A stretch of DNA of 50,031 bases from an uncultured bacterium (GTDB lineage: Bacteria; Bacillota_I; Bacilli_A; RFN20; CAG-826): assembly GCA_949283025.1 (NCBI GenBank), contig CASDRB010000006.1, positions 1 to 50,031 of the forward strand, written 5' to 3'. Below, piece by piece: positions 8,363 through 17,674 of the stretch. The notes below the pieces were generated by a model, which saw nothing but the letters and a program-made list of their open reading frames with translations, made no database searches and had not been told where the DNA came from. Position 1 is the first letter of the stretch, and every line of letters begins with the position of its first letter. Both the position numbers and the translations under genes were made by a program.

Positions 8363-9457
8363 ATGAAGAAACAAAACAAAGAAAATTTTTTCTTAAATTC
8401 GCAATTTTTATATGAAAATCAAGCTGTTAACATTTACTCTCAGCAGTCACATTATAAAAAAATAGAATATAAGTTAATTATTGAACCCAACTACGCCGTA
8501 GCTAAAATTAAATTTGCCTATCAAGCAACCAATGGTTTAGTTCGTCTTAATGAGAATGGTTCAATTGCAGAAAATAATATACTTGGTAAGTTTTTAAAAA
8601 TACGCAAAATTTGTAATAACAAAAAAAGATTGAATTCATATATAGATTTTTTTAATGATAATGGTTTTATTCTTACTATAAATACAAAAGAGGAATATGG
8701 ATTAGAAGATCTTGATTTAATTGTTGATGAGCTCTTCTACACAGTGAATTTGATGAGTTTAATAGCAAGCAACAAAAAAACAAAGTATGAAGAATTAATT
8801 AAGGAAATTGAGTTCTTATTAAATATTAATGAGGATAGAATTAATGAATATTGGAGCATCATTAATGGAGAAAATATTGGTAATTTTTATAATATAAATA
8901 CTAACGATATATATGACGACATATATAAATGTGCAACACACATTGATTTAAATACATTAATCGATATCAGCAGTAAGGCCACTGAATATAATGATTTATA
9001 TAAAATTAGTTCGTTCAACAAATCTTTCATGCCATATATAAGTCCAAGAATAAATGATTCAAAATGGTATATATGGATTTGCTTTAATGTTAACTACTAT
9101 TTAAATCTACATAACAAAAAAGAGGAGCCTCTTGATCAGCCCCTCAAAGAAGGATTAATAGTAATTGCAAAACTGCTCTACAAAGAACAGATTGATTATT
9201 ATATACAAAATATAAAACCGGTTTATGACATAAATAAATTTAGCCCTTCATGGGAAATAACTAGTTTATTATCATCCTTATATCTCTCCATTTTCTATTT
9301 GAACCCAAAACTTCAAATTTATAAAGAATGTGAATATTGTGGTGAATTATTTTTAATGAAAACAACATCAACATATAAAAAATATTGTTCACGCGAGTGT
9401 TCGAATAAAGCCAATGTAGCTAGATATAGAGCAAGAAAAAAAGGAGCCATTATTTAA
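8363..9457 (+). CDS. Unknown protein with C-terminal CGNR-like zinc ribbon
   Basis: A 364-residue, Asn- and Tyr-rich protein, the only rightward gene in the element. Residues 1-320 are mixed helical with no motif I can name. The C-terminus carries CEYCGELF and then YCSRECSNKANVARYRARKK: a CxxC...CxxxC zinc ribbon followed by a basic helix, as in CGNR-type zinc-finger and related DNA-binding proteins. It starts after a GTAGGAGA ribosome binding site and ends tail to tail with the LlaJI nuclease gene, overlapping it by 4 bases. Its AT-rich composition matches the restriction genes, so it probably travelled with them. It might be a regulator or an accessory defence gene; neither is shown. Confidence 0.7.
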   Translation: MKKQNKENFFLNSQFLYENQAVNIYSQQSHYKKIEYKLIIEPNYAVAKIKFAYQATNGLVRLNENGSIAENNILGKFLKIRKICNNKKRLNSYIDFFNDNGFILTINTKEEYGLEDLDLIVDELFYTVNLMSLIASNKKTKYEELIKEIEFLLNINEDRINEYWSIINGENIGNFYNINTNDIYDDIYKCATHIDLNTLIDISSKATEYNDLYKISSFNKSFMPYISPRINDSKWYIWICFNVNYYLNLHNKKEEPLDQPLKEGLIVIAKLLYKEQIDYYIQNIKPVYDINKFSPSWEITSLLSSLYLSIFYLNPKLQIYKECEYCGELFLMKTTSTYKKYCSRECSNKANVARYRARKKGAII

Positions 9458-10761
9458 TTATGGACTCCTTTGTTTTCTTCATAACTAGTTTCAATCATTC
9501 CCGCCAATTCTTTAATATATTTGTCATGGCTATTTGATAAATAATGATTCATTAAAAATTTTGTATCAATTAATATGCCTTGTATTTTAGCAAATTTTTT
9601 GTCTGATTTCTCACCATCGATACCGCTTTTCCATATGCCATAAGCTTCCCCGATGTAATCAATATCATTATTAATTCCAAAATCATTTTTTGCTTTGTTA
9701 TATGGCATTATAAATGCATTGTATGGATCAATATCTTTCTTTTTATGTATGTATTCCCCATATGTAATTTGCTTATTTATGCTCGAAGAATCTGGCAAAT
9801 GGCTAGGATCTGCATCCCCAAACAATCCATAGCGATAATACTTTGCATCTAATACATATATTTGATTATTCCAAATCATTATACTATCAGGTTCTAGAGC
9901 GTGTGTTGTTTTGTTTCCTTTACCAAATCTAGTCTTCCAAATTGCTCTAGGAAAATAATCATCTTTCTTTTCTTGAATACCAAAAACTCTATCTATCATT
10001 TTTTCCCAAATATGTTCAAATTTATCGGTACCAAAGTAATATTGATTTTTATCATTTTCAGTATTTTTATAATCCAACATTCTAAGCATTGCATTAAATA
10101 ATTTTTTATACTTATCTTCGAATGTTTTATTTAGTTGTTTTCTAATTATATTTTTAAAATTTTCTATGTTAACTCGTATATGAGTATTTTCAGGTACCAT
10201 TGAATTAAAAAGCCAACCCAATTTCAAAAATGCCTCATGAGTACAATACTTATGAATTTCGGTAATAAGTTGATTTTGCATTGGCGCGTCGTCGCGAACG
10301 ATTTTTTTTAAATAAATAGGCACTCCATCCTTAATGATTGGGCGCATCTTTTCAACAGTTTTGGCCCAGTCAGTTTTGCCTCTTGTATCAGTTTTATATG
10401 TAACTTCTTTTTCAGCAAAAAAATTTCCGCGAGACTCAAAATAGTAGTCAATAATGTCTAGATATGCTTTTATAGGAAAATTAACTGATACATTTGCTAC
10501 ATTACTCTTCACTTTGAGTAAAATATCTTCTCCCTTGCTAAATTCAGCTAATATTGCAAACAAGCGACGAATATCGGATCTTATATCAACATCAGATTCA
10601 GGCAAATTATAACCACATGGAAAATAAACCATGACATTTTGGAATCCATTTTCATCTCCCATAGATTTTAAACCAACAAATCTATCACCATCATTATTTT
10701 CGTCTACGTGACAGAAATCCTTTAATCTTTTTTTTCGATGAAGTTCAGTTTCACTATTCAT
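9454..10761 (-). CDS. LlaJI-family restriction endonuclease subunit (McrC-like)
   Basis: A 435-residue protein with the order of the LlaJI restriction family. The N-terminus has DRFVGLK and a conserved VYFPCGYNLP segment. A PD-(D/E)XK core follows, with EPDSIMIW near residue 290 and VLDAKYYRYG near 305 providing Asp and Asp-Lys, and a downstream Gln in INKQITYGEYI. In LlaJI, this nuclease subunit works with a McrB-like NTPase, and that partner is encoded directly upstream. The ATG at 10761 has a GAGGTAGC ribosome binding site. It would cut unmethylated foreign DNA at the site protected by the two upstream methyltransferases. Confidence 0.88.
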   Translation of the reverse strand: MNSETELHRKKRLKDFCHVDENNDGDRFVGLKSMGDENGFQNVMVYFPCGYNLPESDVDIRSDIRRLFAILAEFSKGEDILLKVKSNVANVSVNFPIKAYLDIIDYYFESRGNFFAEKEVTYKTDTRGKTDWAKTVEKMRPIIKDGVPIYLKKIVRDDAPMQNQLITEIHKYCTHEAFLKLGWLFNSMVPENTHIRVNIENFKNIIRKQLNKTFEDKYKKLFNAMLRMLDYKNTENDKNQYYFGTDKFEHIWEKMIDRVFGIQEKKDDYFPRAIWKTRFGKGNKTTHALEPDSIMIWNNQIYVLDAKYYRYGLFGDADPSHLPDSSSINKQITYGEYIHKKKDIDPYNAFIMPYNKAKNDFGINNDIDYIGEAYGIWKSGIDGEKSDKKFAKIQGILIDTKFLMNHYLSNSHDKYIKELAGMIETSYEENKGVHN

Positions 10762-10772
10762 TTGCTACCTCA

Positions 10773-13397
10773 TTAATCAGAAGAAACATTATCAATCCCT
10801 GGTTTATTTTTAGATTCATCAATAACTTTTTGTAAGTCTCTCTGAATATCTTCCTTAAAAATATTAAATCTCTCTTGGTTTGTCTTAAGAACAAAATCAT
10901 TTATAACATCTTCTAGACTTTTATATTTAGATTCAAACAAAGAACTTCTATCATATTTGAATACATCATCCCAAAGATATTTAATAACTTTTTCAGCAAA
11001 TAAATGATTTTGTTTCAACGCCTTTTGTCTTTTTTCTGCATTAGAGGATTGCCAATCTTTATCAAAATACAAATCAGTTTTTTCTACAAAATGCGTACCT
11101 AATCTCTTATCTTCAGACGATGATAACGTTTCTGATTTTTCTAAAATTAAACGATTAATTTGTTCGCAGAATTTTTCCCAAGTTAAGTCAGTATCAAGAA
11201 TTTTAACGTCACCTATACCGCTCGTATCGTCTTTAAATGTATTTGGTACAAGACGCATTTTCCATCTTCTTTGAAATGCAGTATCTAAAGTAAAGACATT
11301 CTGATCGGACGTATTCATTGTACAGAGGATAGTTAAATTTGATGGTATAAAAACCTTCTCGTTTTCAAATTCATCTCCATAAACTATTTTAGCAATATCT
11401 TTATTTGTTATTTTATATCTGCTATTTCCATCAGCATCTCTATCTAAAAGTTGGAAAACATCACCAAAAATGGCTGCTGCATTTCCACGATTGACCTCTT
11501 CAATAACCAAAAAATACATTGATTGAGGGTTCCAAAAAGCTTTTTTCAAGATACGACTAAAAGGACCAGCCGTAAATTCGTAGCTTACTGACTTATCGGT
11601 ATTTACTATAGGCATAATTTGACCAACAAAATCAGAATATGTATAGTCAGGATGGAAAACTAAACGTTCATATATTTCGTCCTCTTTTGCTCCCTTCAAA
11701 TATTCTTCCTGAACTAAGTGACTCTTACCGGCTCCTGGAACACCATATATAATCACATTTTCACCATTTTTTATTCTTTCATTGTCATTTATATTAAATG
11801 TTGAAGAAGAATTATTATTAGCGATATTTTTTTCACTATCAAACTTACCGCCTAAAATATCATAAATAATTCTTGATAATACTATGGTGCTTATATTTGA
11901 TTCTTTTGCTACTAATGTTATGCTGCCGTTTTGGACATATTTATTATCATCTTCCTCACATCCAATGGCGTTAAGAGCTTTCTTTTGCCATTCATCACTA
12001 TAAAACGGAGAAAATAAATCGTAAAAAAGAATAGTGAAATATTTAAGTACCCAGCTTTTGTCAGCTAGGTTTCCTAATTTTTCGACCATCTCTATTGATA
12101 ATTTAGAATATGCTTCTTGATCAGTTAGTTTATCCCTGTACGATTGAATCAAATTATATCCTAATAATAATTTGTCTAAAGTCTCAGATGCAATTTCTAT
12201 TGCTTCTTCGTTCGTAATATTTCTATTTTTTCTTGAGCTTCCAGTAACCCAAGTTTGCGTGTTTGATCTAAAAAAACATGGATAAACATAGGTAGAACCT
12301 CCGCCAATGCCAGTAAATAAACGAATAGATGTTTTGTTATATTCCAATTCATGACATAAATTATCTTCTTGTTTACCTAAGAAAAGATGCGCAGGTAAAT
12401 CCTCCTTTTTTATATGTTTTAAAGTTTCAGGCCCGTATTTTTCGTTAAAAAGAATCGAGTATGTTTCGGCATCTTTATCAAACGATGTATATAAAGGTTC
12501 TTTAGATTTAAACCACTCAGAAGATAAGTATTGAAAATTATTTGTGTGTTTATAAACCAAAAAACCATTTTTAGAACAAAGAAATTGAATATAATTTTCT
12601 TTTTCTATTTCATCTTTATGCAAATCGAAATTTAAAACTTTTTGTTTAATATCTTGTAGTTTTTCAATATTAAGCTCTATGCTTCTATCTTGATTGATTT
12701 TTAATGTGCTTAATAACCCTAACGCCTGATTAATCCTATTATCAAATTTCATCCTAAATTTTATCAATTTAGAATTATATTCAGGATTATCTCGAAGTAA
12801 TTTTATTAAAATTAAAGTTTCTGCAAAATCTTCATATTTTTTGGTGGTAGTAACGATGTACCTATATTCATCAAAGGTAATTAGATACTTACCAGTACTG
12901 TATCCAATTTCCAGTAATAATTTATAAAGGAATATCACAGGGTAGATAGAAAAATCTTTTCTAACATCTTGTTTACCCTCATCAATAATAGAAGACACGT
13001 ACAATTTTTCTATTTGTCTATCAATAATATGTTGGTATAGATTGATGTTTTCAAATTTGCCATTACATAATTCCTGAATTTCATAAAAAACATCAGTAAT
13101 TGATGCCTCCTCGTATTTAGAACTCTTCATTTCAATTAAACCGAAGAAAGCAGCAATTCGAAGCTGTCTATAATTTTTTTCAATATTTAAGGAAGGATTT
13201 GACTTGTTTAATGAATCTATTGAATCGTTAATGTAGGACTCTATATTTTTTGATTTATCGGTTTTTTTATAAGAATCAAGAAAATAAACCTTATAACATA
13301 AACTAGTAAAATCAACAGATTGTTTTACCAAATACCAACATTCAAAATCCTTAGATTGTTCAAGTTGTTTAATTTTTTCACTTAAAATATCACGCAT
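10773..13397 (-). CDS. McrB-like AAA+ restriction NTPase (LlaJI R1-type)
   Basis: A roughly 874-residue protein. The N-terminal half is probably a target-recognition region of no clear family. The C-terminal half is a McrB-type AAA+ domain: Walker A GVPGAGKS near residue 552, Walker B VIEEVNRGN near 632, sensor segment CTMNTSDQN near 694, and an arginine-finger region DTAFQRRW. McrB proteins hydrolyse GTP and translocate DNA with a McrC-type nuclease. I place the start at the ATG at 13397, because AGGAGG lies 8 bases before it and is embedded in the end of the methyltransferase gene. The ATG at 13403 overlaps the upstream stop but is too close to this site. Confidence 0.9.
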   Translation of the reverse strand: MRDILSEKIKQLEQSKDFECWYLVKQSVDFTSLCYKVYFLDSYKKTDKSKNIESYINDSIDSLNKSNPSLNIEKNYRQLRIAAFFGLIEMKSSKYEEASITDVFYEIQELCNGKFENINLYQHIIDRQIEKLYVSSIIDEGKQDVRKDFSIYPVIFLYKLLLEIGYSTGKYLITFDEYRYIVTTTKKYEDFAETLILIKLLRDNPEYNSKLIKFRMKFDNRINQALGLLSTLKINQDRSIELNIEKLQDIKQKVLNFDLHKDEIEKENYIQFLCSKNGFLVYKHTNNFQYLSSEWFKSKEPLYTSFDKDAETYSILFNEKYGPETLKHIKKEDLPAHLFLGKQEDNLCHELEYNKTSIRLFTGIGGGSTYVYPCFFRSNTQTWVTGSSRKNRNITNEEAIEIASETLDKLLLGYNLIQSYRDKLTDQEAYSKLSIEMVEKLGNLADKSWVLKYFTILFYDLFSPFYSDEWQKKALNAIGCEEDDNKYVQNGSITLVAKESNISTIVLSRIIYDILGGKFDSEKNIANNNSSSTFNINDNERIKNGENVIIYGVPGAGKSHLVQEEYLKGAKEDEIYERLVFHPDYTYSDFVGQIMPIVNTDKSVSYEFTAGPFSRILKKAFWNPQSMYFLVIEEVNRGNAAAIFGDVFQLLDRDADGNSRYKITNKDIAKIVYGDEFENEKVFIPSNLTILCTMNTSDQNVFTLDTAFQRRWKMRLVPNTFKDDTSGIGDVKILDTDLTWEKFCEQINRLILEKSETLSSSEDKRLGTHFVEKTDLYFDKDWQSSNAEKRQKALKQNHLFAEKVIKYLWDDVFKYDRSSLFESKYKSLEDVINDFVLKTNQERFNIFKEDIQRDLQKVIDESKNKPGIDNVSSD

Positions 13398-13399
13398 AA

Positions 13400-14497
13400 T
13401 CATTTCCTCCTAAGTATATTATGTATAAGTTCTCCTAAAAAATAGCCTATTTTAGGTGGTACAGCATTACCAATAGTTTTAGCTATAGTACTTTTGTTTC
13501 CAATAAATACAAAACTGTCTGGAAAACTTTGTAATCTTGCAGCTTCTCGTGGAGTGATGGTTCTATTTGCTGTTGGATGAATAAATCTTCCACCTGCAGG
13601 AGTGTCAAATCTTGTAGTTATTGTTTGCGATGGTTCATCCCAAGACAATCTTCCATAAGAACCACTATGAACTGAATTAATTTTTTCATCTAAAACAGTA
13701 AAATTTTCTCCACAGTGTATTTTTTTAATTCTCTCTATACATTTCGCTGAGTGTTTTGTTTTGAGATGGTTATAAATAGTTTTTGAATTACTAAATAGTT
13801 CCCTTTGATATTCGGTTTTAGGCGTTGGATTATCAACTTCACCACTTTCTGTAGGAGCAGGTAAATTACCTATAGCATCTTTTACAGTTGTTCTGTCAAA
13901 AAAATGTGGCTTTATTTGTTTTACAATTTTAATTGTATTTTCCCATTCTTTTTCTAAATCAAAATCTTTGTCAAGCAAGCCAAGAATAATGATTCGTTCT
14001 CTTTTTTGCGGTATACCCATCTCTACAGCTTTTACAATCTTATAGTGTAAAAAGTATCGATGTCCATTGAGTAAATTTGAATTAGAAAATAAAGTAAAAA
14101 TTTGTCTTAATATTTCTCCGCGCTGCATAGTTAATAAACCCTTAACATTTTCAATAATAAATGCCTTAGGCATAACTTCTTTTACTACATTAAAATAATG
14201 TTTAAATAAATAATTTCGAGGATCGTCTATAAACCCATCTCTAATCCTTGCACCGGCCATAGAAAATCCTTGACATGGAGGGCCACCAATAATTACTTCA
14301 GCACTTCCCTTTTTAAAAATTTTTTTATTATCAACATTTTTAATGTCATCTATAATCAAGTTAACCCCTTTATGATTAGCGGAATATGAAGCCGCAATTT
14401 TTTCATCAAACTCAACAGCCTGGATGATATTAAAACCTGCAAGCTCAAAACCTAAAGACAAGCCACCACAACCAGCAAATAAATCTATTACATTCAT
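13400..14497 (-). CDS. C5 cytosine DNA methyltransferase of the restriction system
   Basis: A 365-residue m5C methyltransferase. It shows motif I DLFAGCGGLSLGFE at the N-terminus, motif IV GGPPCQGFSMAG near residue 72 with the catalytic Cys, motif VI IENVKGL near 115, motif VIII QKRERIIILG, a short target-recognition region, and motif X GNAVPP near the end. It starts in an ATGA overlap with the adenine methyltransferase and ends over the McrB start, so it is translated as part of the restriction operon. It would methylate cytosine in the recognition sequence and protect the host. Confidence 0.95.
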   Translation of the reverse strand: MNVIDLFAGCGGLSLGFELAGFNIIQAVEFDEKIAASYSANHKGVNLIIDDIKNVDNKKIFKKGSAEVIIGGPPCQGFSMAGARIRDGFIDDPRNYLFKHYFNVVKEVMPKAFIIENVKGLLTMQRGEILRQIFTLFSNSNLLNGHRYFLHYKIVKAVEMGIPQKRERIIILGLLDKDFDLEKEWENTIKIVKQIKPHFFDRTTVKDAIGNLPAPTESGEVDNPTPKTEYQRELFSNSKTIYNHLKTKHSAKCIERIKKIHCGENFTVLDEKINSVHSGSYGRLSWDEPSQTITTRFDTPAGGRFIHPTANRTITPREAARLQSFPDSFVFIGNKSTIAKTIGNAVPPKIGYFLGELIHNILRRK

Positions 14498-16146
14498 CTA
14501 TTATTTCCTCCGCTAATGCGATACCTAAAAGCAAAACTTTTAATAAAATCGCTTTCTTGTTTCGTTAATGAAAAAATATCATTTATTAAGGCATCAATTA
14601 TCTGAATTTCCTTTATACAGTCTCTATGTTTATATTCATAATCCGTTTGTTTTGTGGCTACGTATATTTTCGTTTCTTCTAGTTTCTTTTCTAGATTTAT
14701 TGCCGCTTTTGTTAGCTTGCTTAATACAAGCGTATTTATATCTGGTATTTTAAATGCCAGCAATTCCTTGTTGGTTATATGCCAGCAATCAGAAACGACA
14801 ACCCAAAACCACCAAAATAACGAGGAATTAAGAATACAAAACGCTAAAACAGCACAATCTCGATCTTTACATTCATATTGTGAATATGATTTTTGAAAAT
14901 TATGATTATGTCTAAAGGCTTTAATCCAAAAAGTAGCTCTAGAATTCAAATATATTTTGTTAGTTCCTTTACTGGAAAGATAAGACAAAAGTGATTTATT
15001 GCTATCACAAGTAACCTTCTTATAAATTGAATTCTCAATAATATTTCCTATTTTTGGTATATAATCAGAGTTAACAAAATTATTTTTTATAACATTTGCC
15101 TTATCAAAAAGAAATGGCCTTTCTTCCTTATACCAATAATAATAATCACTAGTATATATTGTCTTACTTGCTGAATTTATCTTTTTCCCAATTAAAATAC
15201 ATAATTTTTGATGAACATTAGTAAACAAACAATCAGGCCTATCATTAAATGAAAGTATATGTTGTTCTGTTAATACATCATTTAATTCTTCACGTATTTT
15301 TTTCATTCTTAAGGTAGATACATAAGACAAAGGTATAATAAATCCCATTACTCCATTTTGTTTCAAATTGATAGAAGAATTTTTTAGAACATTTGCATAT
15401 ACGTTTCCATATTTGCCTAAAGTTTTATTCGTTAAATAATATTTTGAGTCTTCTACATAAGGTGGGTTCCCAACAATTAAATCATACGAAGATGAATCGA
15501 TTGTCTTTTCAATATAATCATTATTTGTAAAATTGCTATTTAAAATCGCCGATAAATTTTTAGGAAATTTTATCTTAAGCTCAGAAATAAATTTTAACAA
15601 AAGTAAAAATAATCTTGCCTTACAAATAAATGTTGAAACAAGGTCAATATCATTACCAAATATAGTTTTTGCAACTTTAGCAACGTCATTTGAAGTAATA
15701 TTGTCTTTTTGCGTTTTTAAAATTCTTAATTTCAATTTAGCAACTGAAAGCAAAAACTCACCACTACCGCAAGTAGGATCGAGAACATTACATTGAAAAC
15801 AAATCTTATTATAAGGAATTTTACTAAAATCAAATCCATCATATTCGTCAGTATTAAGACAATTTAACCACAATTTAATGGCATTAGTATTAATAAAATC
15901 ACAAACGTCAGAAGGAGTATAATAAACTCCCTTTTCTTTTTTTATTGAAGAGTTTTCATTAAAATCAGATAAGAAGTTTTGAAGTGATTCATAATCGTAA
16001 ATTTTAGCTTTATCATTTTCATCTATAATATCTTTACCGTTAAGATTATTAAACTCAGACAATATAAATTCCACATTCAAATGACTATAATTGTTTTTTA
16101 TAAATAAAATAATCGGATTACAAATTTTGTTTTTTGGATTAGTCAT
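14494..16146 (-). CDS. N6-adenine DNA methyltransferase (Eco57I/TaqI-like)
   Basis: A 550-residue gamma-class adenine methyltransferase. It shows motif I VLDPTCGSGEFLL near residue 120, motif IV VGNPPYVED near 225 (NPPY catalytic motif), and a C-terminal target-recognition half with ILNSSLFWWFW. The upstream ATG at 16170 would add eight residues, but the ATG at 16146 has an AGGGGTGA ribosome binding site and forms an ATGA overlap with the XRE gene, so I choose it. In the classical LlaJI system both methyltransferases are C5 enzymes. Here one of the two is an adenine enzyme. Confidence 0.92.
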   Translation of the reverse strand: MTNPKNKICNPIILFIKNNYSHLNVEFILSEFNNLNGKDIIDENDKAKIYDYESLQNFLSDFNENSSIKKEKGVYYTPSDVCDFINTNAIKLWLNCLNTDEYDGFDFSKIPYNKICFQCNVLDPTCGSGEFLLSVAKLKLRILKTQKDNITSNDVAKVAKTIFGNDIDLVSTFICKARLFLLLLKFISELKIKFPKNLSAILNSNFTNNDYIEKTIDSSSYDLIVGNPPYVEDSKYYLTNKTLGKYGNVYANVLKNSSINLKQNGVMGFIIPLSYVSTLRMKKIREELNDVLTEQHILSFNDRPDCLFTNVHQKLCILIGKKINSASKTIYTSDYYYWYKEERPFLFDKANVIKNNFVNSDYIPKIGNIIENSIYKKVTCDSNKSLLSYLSSKGTNKIYLNSRATFWIKAFRHNHNFQKSYSQYECKDRDCAVLAFCILNSSLFWWFWVVVSDCWHITNKELLAFKIPDINTLVLSKLTKAAINLEKKLEETKIYVATKQTDYEYKHRDCIKEIQIIDALINDIFSLTKQESDFIKSFAFRYRISGGNNR

Positions 16147-16337
16147 TTTTTGCTCACCCCTTGAGTACATTTTTTAAATAAAGAATCAAGTAAATATCTA
16201 TATCTTTTGTTAGGAATATTTTTTTTATTTTCCCACCTATTAATTGTACTAAAAGATACATTTAGTTGCTTTGCTAATTGTTCCTGAGATAAATTTAATT
16301 TAGCTCTAATAATCAATATTTTGTTTGAATAATCCAT
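16143..16337 (-). CDS. XRE-type controller protein
   Basis: A 64-residue helix-turn-helix protein: AKLNLSQEQLAKQLNVSFST is a classical XRE fold, followed by the recognition-helix end INRWENKKNIPN. It is the first gene of the restriction operon and ends in an ATGA overlap with the adenine methyltransferase start. Small XRE proteins in this place usually act as C proteins that time methyltransferase and nuclease expression. The control role is inferred from position. Confidence 0.85.
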   Translation of the reverse strand: MDYSNKILIIRAKLNLSQEQLAKQLNVSFSTINRWENKKNIPNKRYRYLLDSLFKKCTQGVSKK

Positions 16338-16351
16338 AATTCACTTGCAAA

Positions 16352-17467
16352 TTATATCATTTTATAGCATTTTTTAAAAGATAAACAGAAAATATTTTCT
16401 AATAAATCTATCGCTATCCCGTTCCCTGCCATCTTATAAAGCTGAGTGTTACTAAACTCATTAATAACTTTATCAATTTCATCATCATACCAACCCATTA
16501 GTCGCCAACATTCTCTAGGAGTCAATCTTCGAATAGATATAAGTTCATCTTTATCATTAGCGACTACTCCTATATCAGTTACTGATGTTTTGATGGTTGG
16601 AATCATTGACTTTTGGACCACTCCTCTTTTAGCTGGGCAACGATTGGTATAAACTCCATCGCCGACTTCGGCTAACGCATAGCCCTCTTTAGTCGCTTGA
16701 GGAATGATGATGTAATTGTCAGTCGGTCTATATCCTGCATGAGTGGTTATGGTAAAAGCATAATCAGCCGAAGACATATATTTTGGCTTAAACCTAAGTC
16801 CTCTAATCAAACCATGCCTATCTTTCATATCGGCAAAGCAAGTTATTAGTTTCTCACTTAGGAAATATTTCTCATCTACATCTTTTTCTAGGAGATCTGC
16901 AAGCTTTTTAGGTAAAGGGATATGTTTTGGAAATTCATAATGAGCATCTTTATCTCTTATAGAAATCATAAAACAACGCTCACGATTTTGAGGAATTCCA
17001 TAATCTTTAGCATTTAAAACCTTATAGAAATTCTTGTATCCTAAGCTTTCTAAATAATCTAACCATACTTGAAATAAGGGCATGAATTTCTTTGAGACTA
17101 TATTCTTCACATTTTCCATCAATAAGTATTTAGGAAGTTCATTATTTGCCTTGTTCACTTCAAGTAGTCTTTGTACTTCCCACAAAAGTGATGAATGGGT
17201 ATTACTACCTTTATCAAAGCCTTTCATTCTTCCACTTATTGAAATATCGGTGCAAGGAAATGAATAAGTCCATAAATCAGCTTTTGGCAATCTATCTATA
17301 TTTTTGATGTCACCTAAGTTATTAGTTGGTCCGTGAAGTAATTCATAGGCTCTACTTGCATATTTATCGTTTTCGCTCATGGCTACTATTTCATATTCTA
17401 TATCTGCTCTCTTCAATGCTTCTCTTTGACTTCCGATGCCTGCAAAAAGTTCTATAACTTTAATCAT
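16352..17467 (-). CDS. Orphan C5 cytosine methyltransferase (phage)
   Basis: A 371-residue m5C methyltransferase: motif I VIELFAGIGSQREAL, motif IV TYSFPCTDISISG near residue 68 (catalytic Cys), motif VI LMENVKN near 117, motif VIII IPQNRERCFMISIR, and a motif IX-X region ending MAGNGIAIDLL. It is not closely related to the restriction-system enzyme upstream of McrB and has the composition and sequence type of stand-alone phage methyltransferases that protect phage DNA from host restriction. It has no matching nuclease beside it. It is the rightmost gene of the element, 288 bases from tRNA-Trp. Confidence 0.9.
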   Translation of the reverse strand: MIKVIELFAGIGSQREALKRADIEYEIVAMSENDKYASRAYELLHGPTNNLGDIKNIDRLPKADLWTYSFPCTDISISGRMKGFDKGSNTHSSLLWEVQRLLEVNKANNELPKYLLMENVKNIVSKKFMPLFQVWLDYLESLGYKNFYKVLNAKDYGIPQNRERCFMISIRDKDAHYEFPKHIPLPKKLADLLEKDVDEKYFLSEKLITCFADMKDRHGLIRGLRFKPKYMSSADYAFTITTHAGYRPTDNYIIIPQATKEGYALAEVGDGVYTNRCPAKRGVVQKSMIPTIKTSVTDIGVVANDKDELISIRRLTPRECWRLMGWYDDEIDKVINEFSNTQLYKMAGNGIAIDLLENIFCLSFKKCYKMI

Positions 17468-17539
17468 CTATAAACACCTCTCAAAGTCTTTAGAACTTGA
17501 AAAGGCATTTATTTCAGTCATATCTTTAATTTTTAGGGG

Positions 17540-17674
17540 GTGTCATTTATCTAGTAGGGTGTCGTTTTTCTAGTAGCCTAACGTTTCTCTAGTAAGGGTA
17601 TCGTTTATCTAGTAGAACTAAAATTAGAAAATTCATAGGTTCGAACCAATTTATATCTACTAGCAAAACGCCAA
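17540..17674. repeat. Four tandem 19-20 bp repeats plus an inverted fifth copy
   Basis: Copies begin at 17540, 17559, 17578 and 17598. The 18-bp core consensus is GTRTCGTTTNTCTAGTAG, for example GTGTCATTTATCTAGTAG and GTGTCGTTTTTCTAGTAG. The CTAG cores start at 17551, 17570, 17589 and 17609, a spacing of 19, 19 and 20 bp, about two helical turns. A fifth copy in reverse orientation (CTACTAGCAAAACGCC) starts at 17657. Regular spacing on one face of the helix suggests binding by a repeated protein: an integrase arm-type site, an iteron-type initiator, or a repressor. Confidence 0.8.

Noticed and set aside
14568-14896. Plus-strand frames inside the adenine methyltransferase
   Set aside because: They are shadow frames in an AT-rich gene with strong motifs on the minus strand.
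17540-17615. CRISPR-like array
   Set aside because: The repeat period is only 19-20 bp and the units lie almost end to end without 30-bp spacers. No cas genes are present.
17636-17648. GGTTCGAACC palindrome as a leftover tRNA T-arm (attachment-site duplicate)
   Set aside because: Only the common T-loop word matches; the flanks do not match the 3' end of tRNA-Trp, which here has GGTTCGATTCC.
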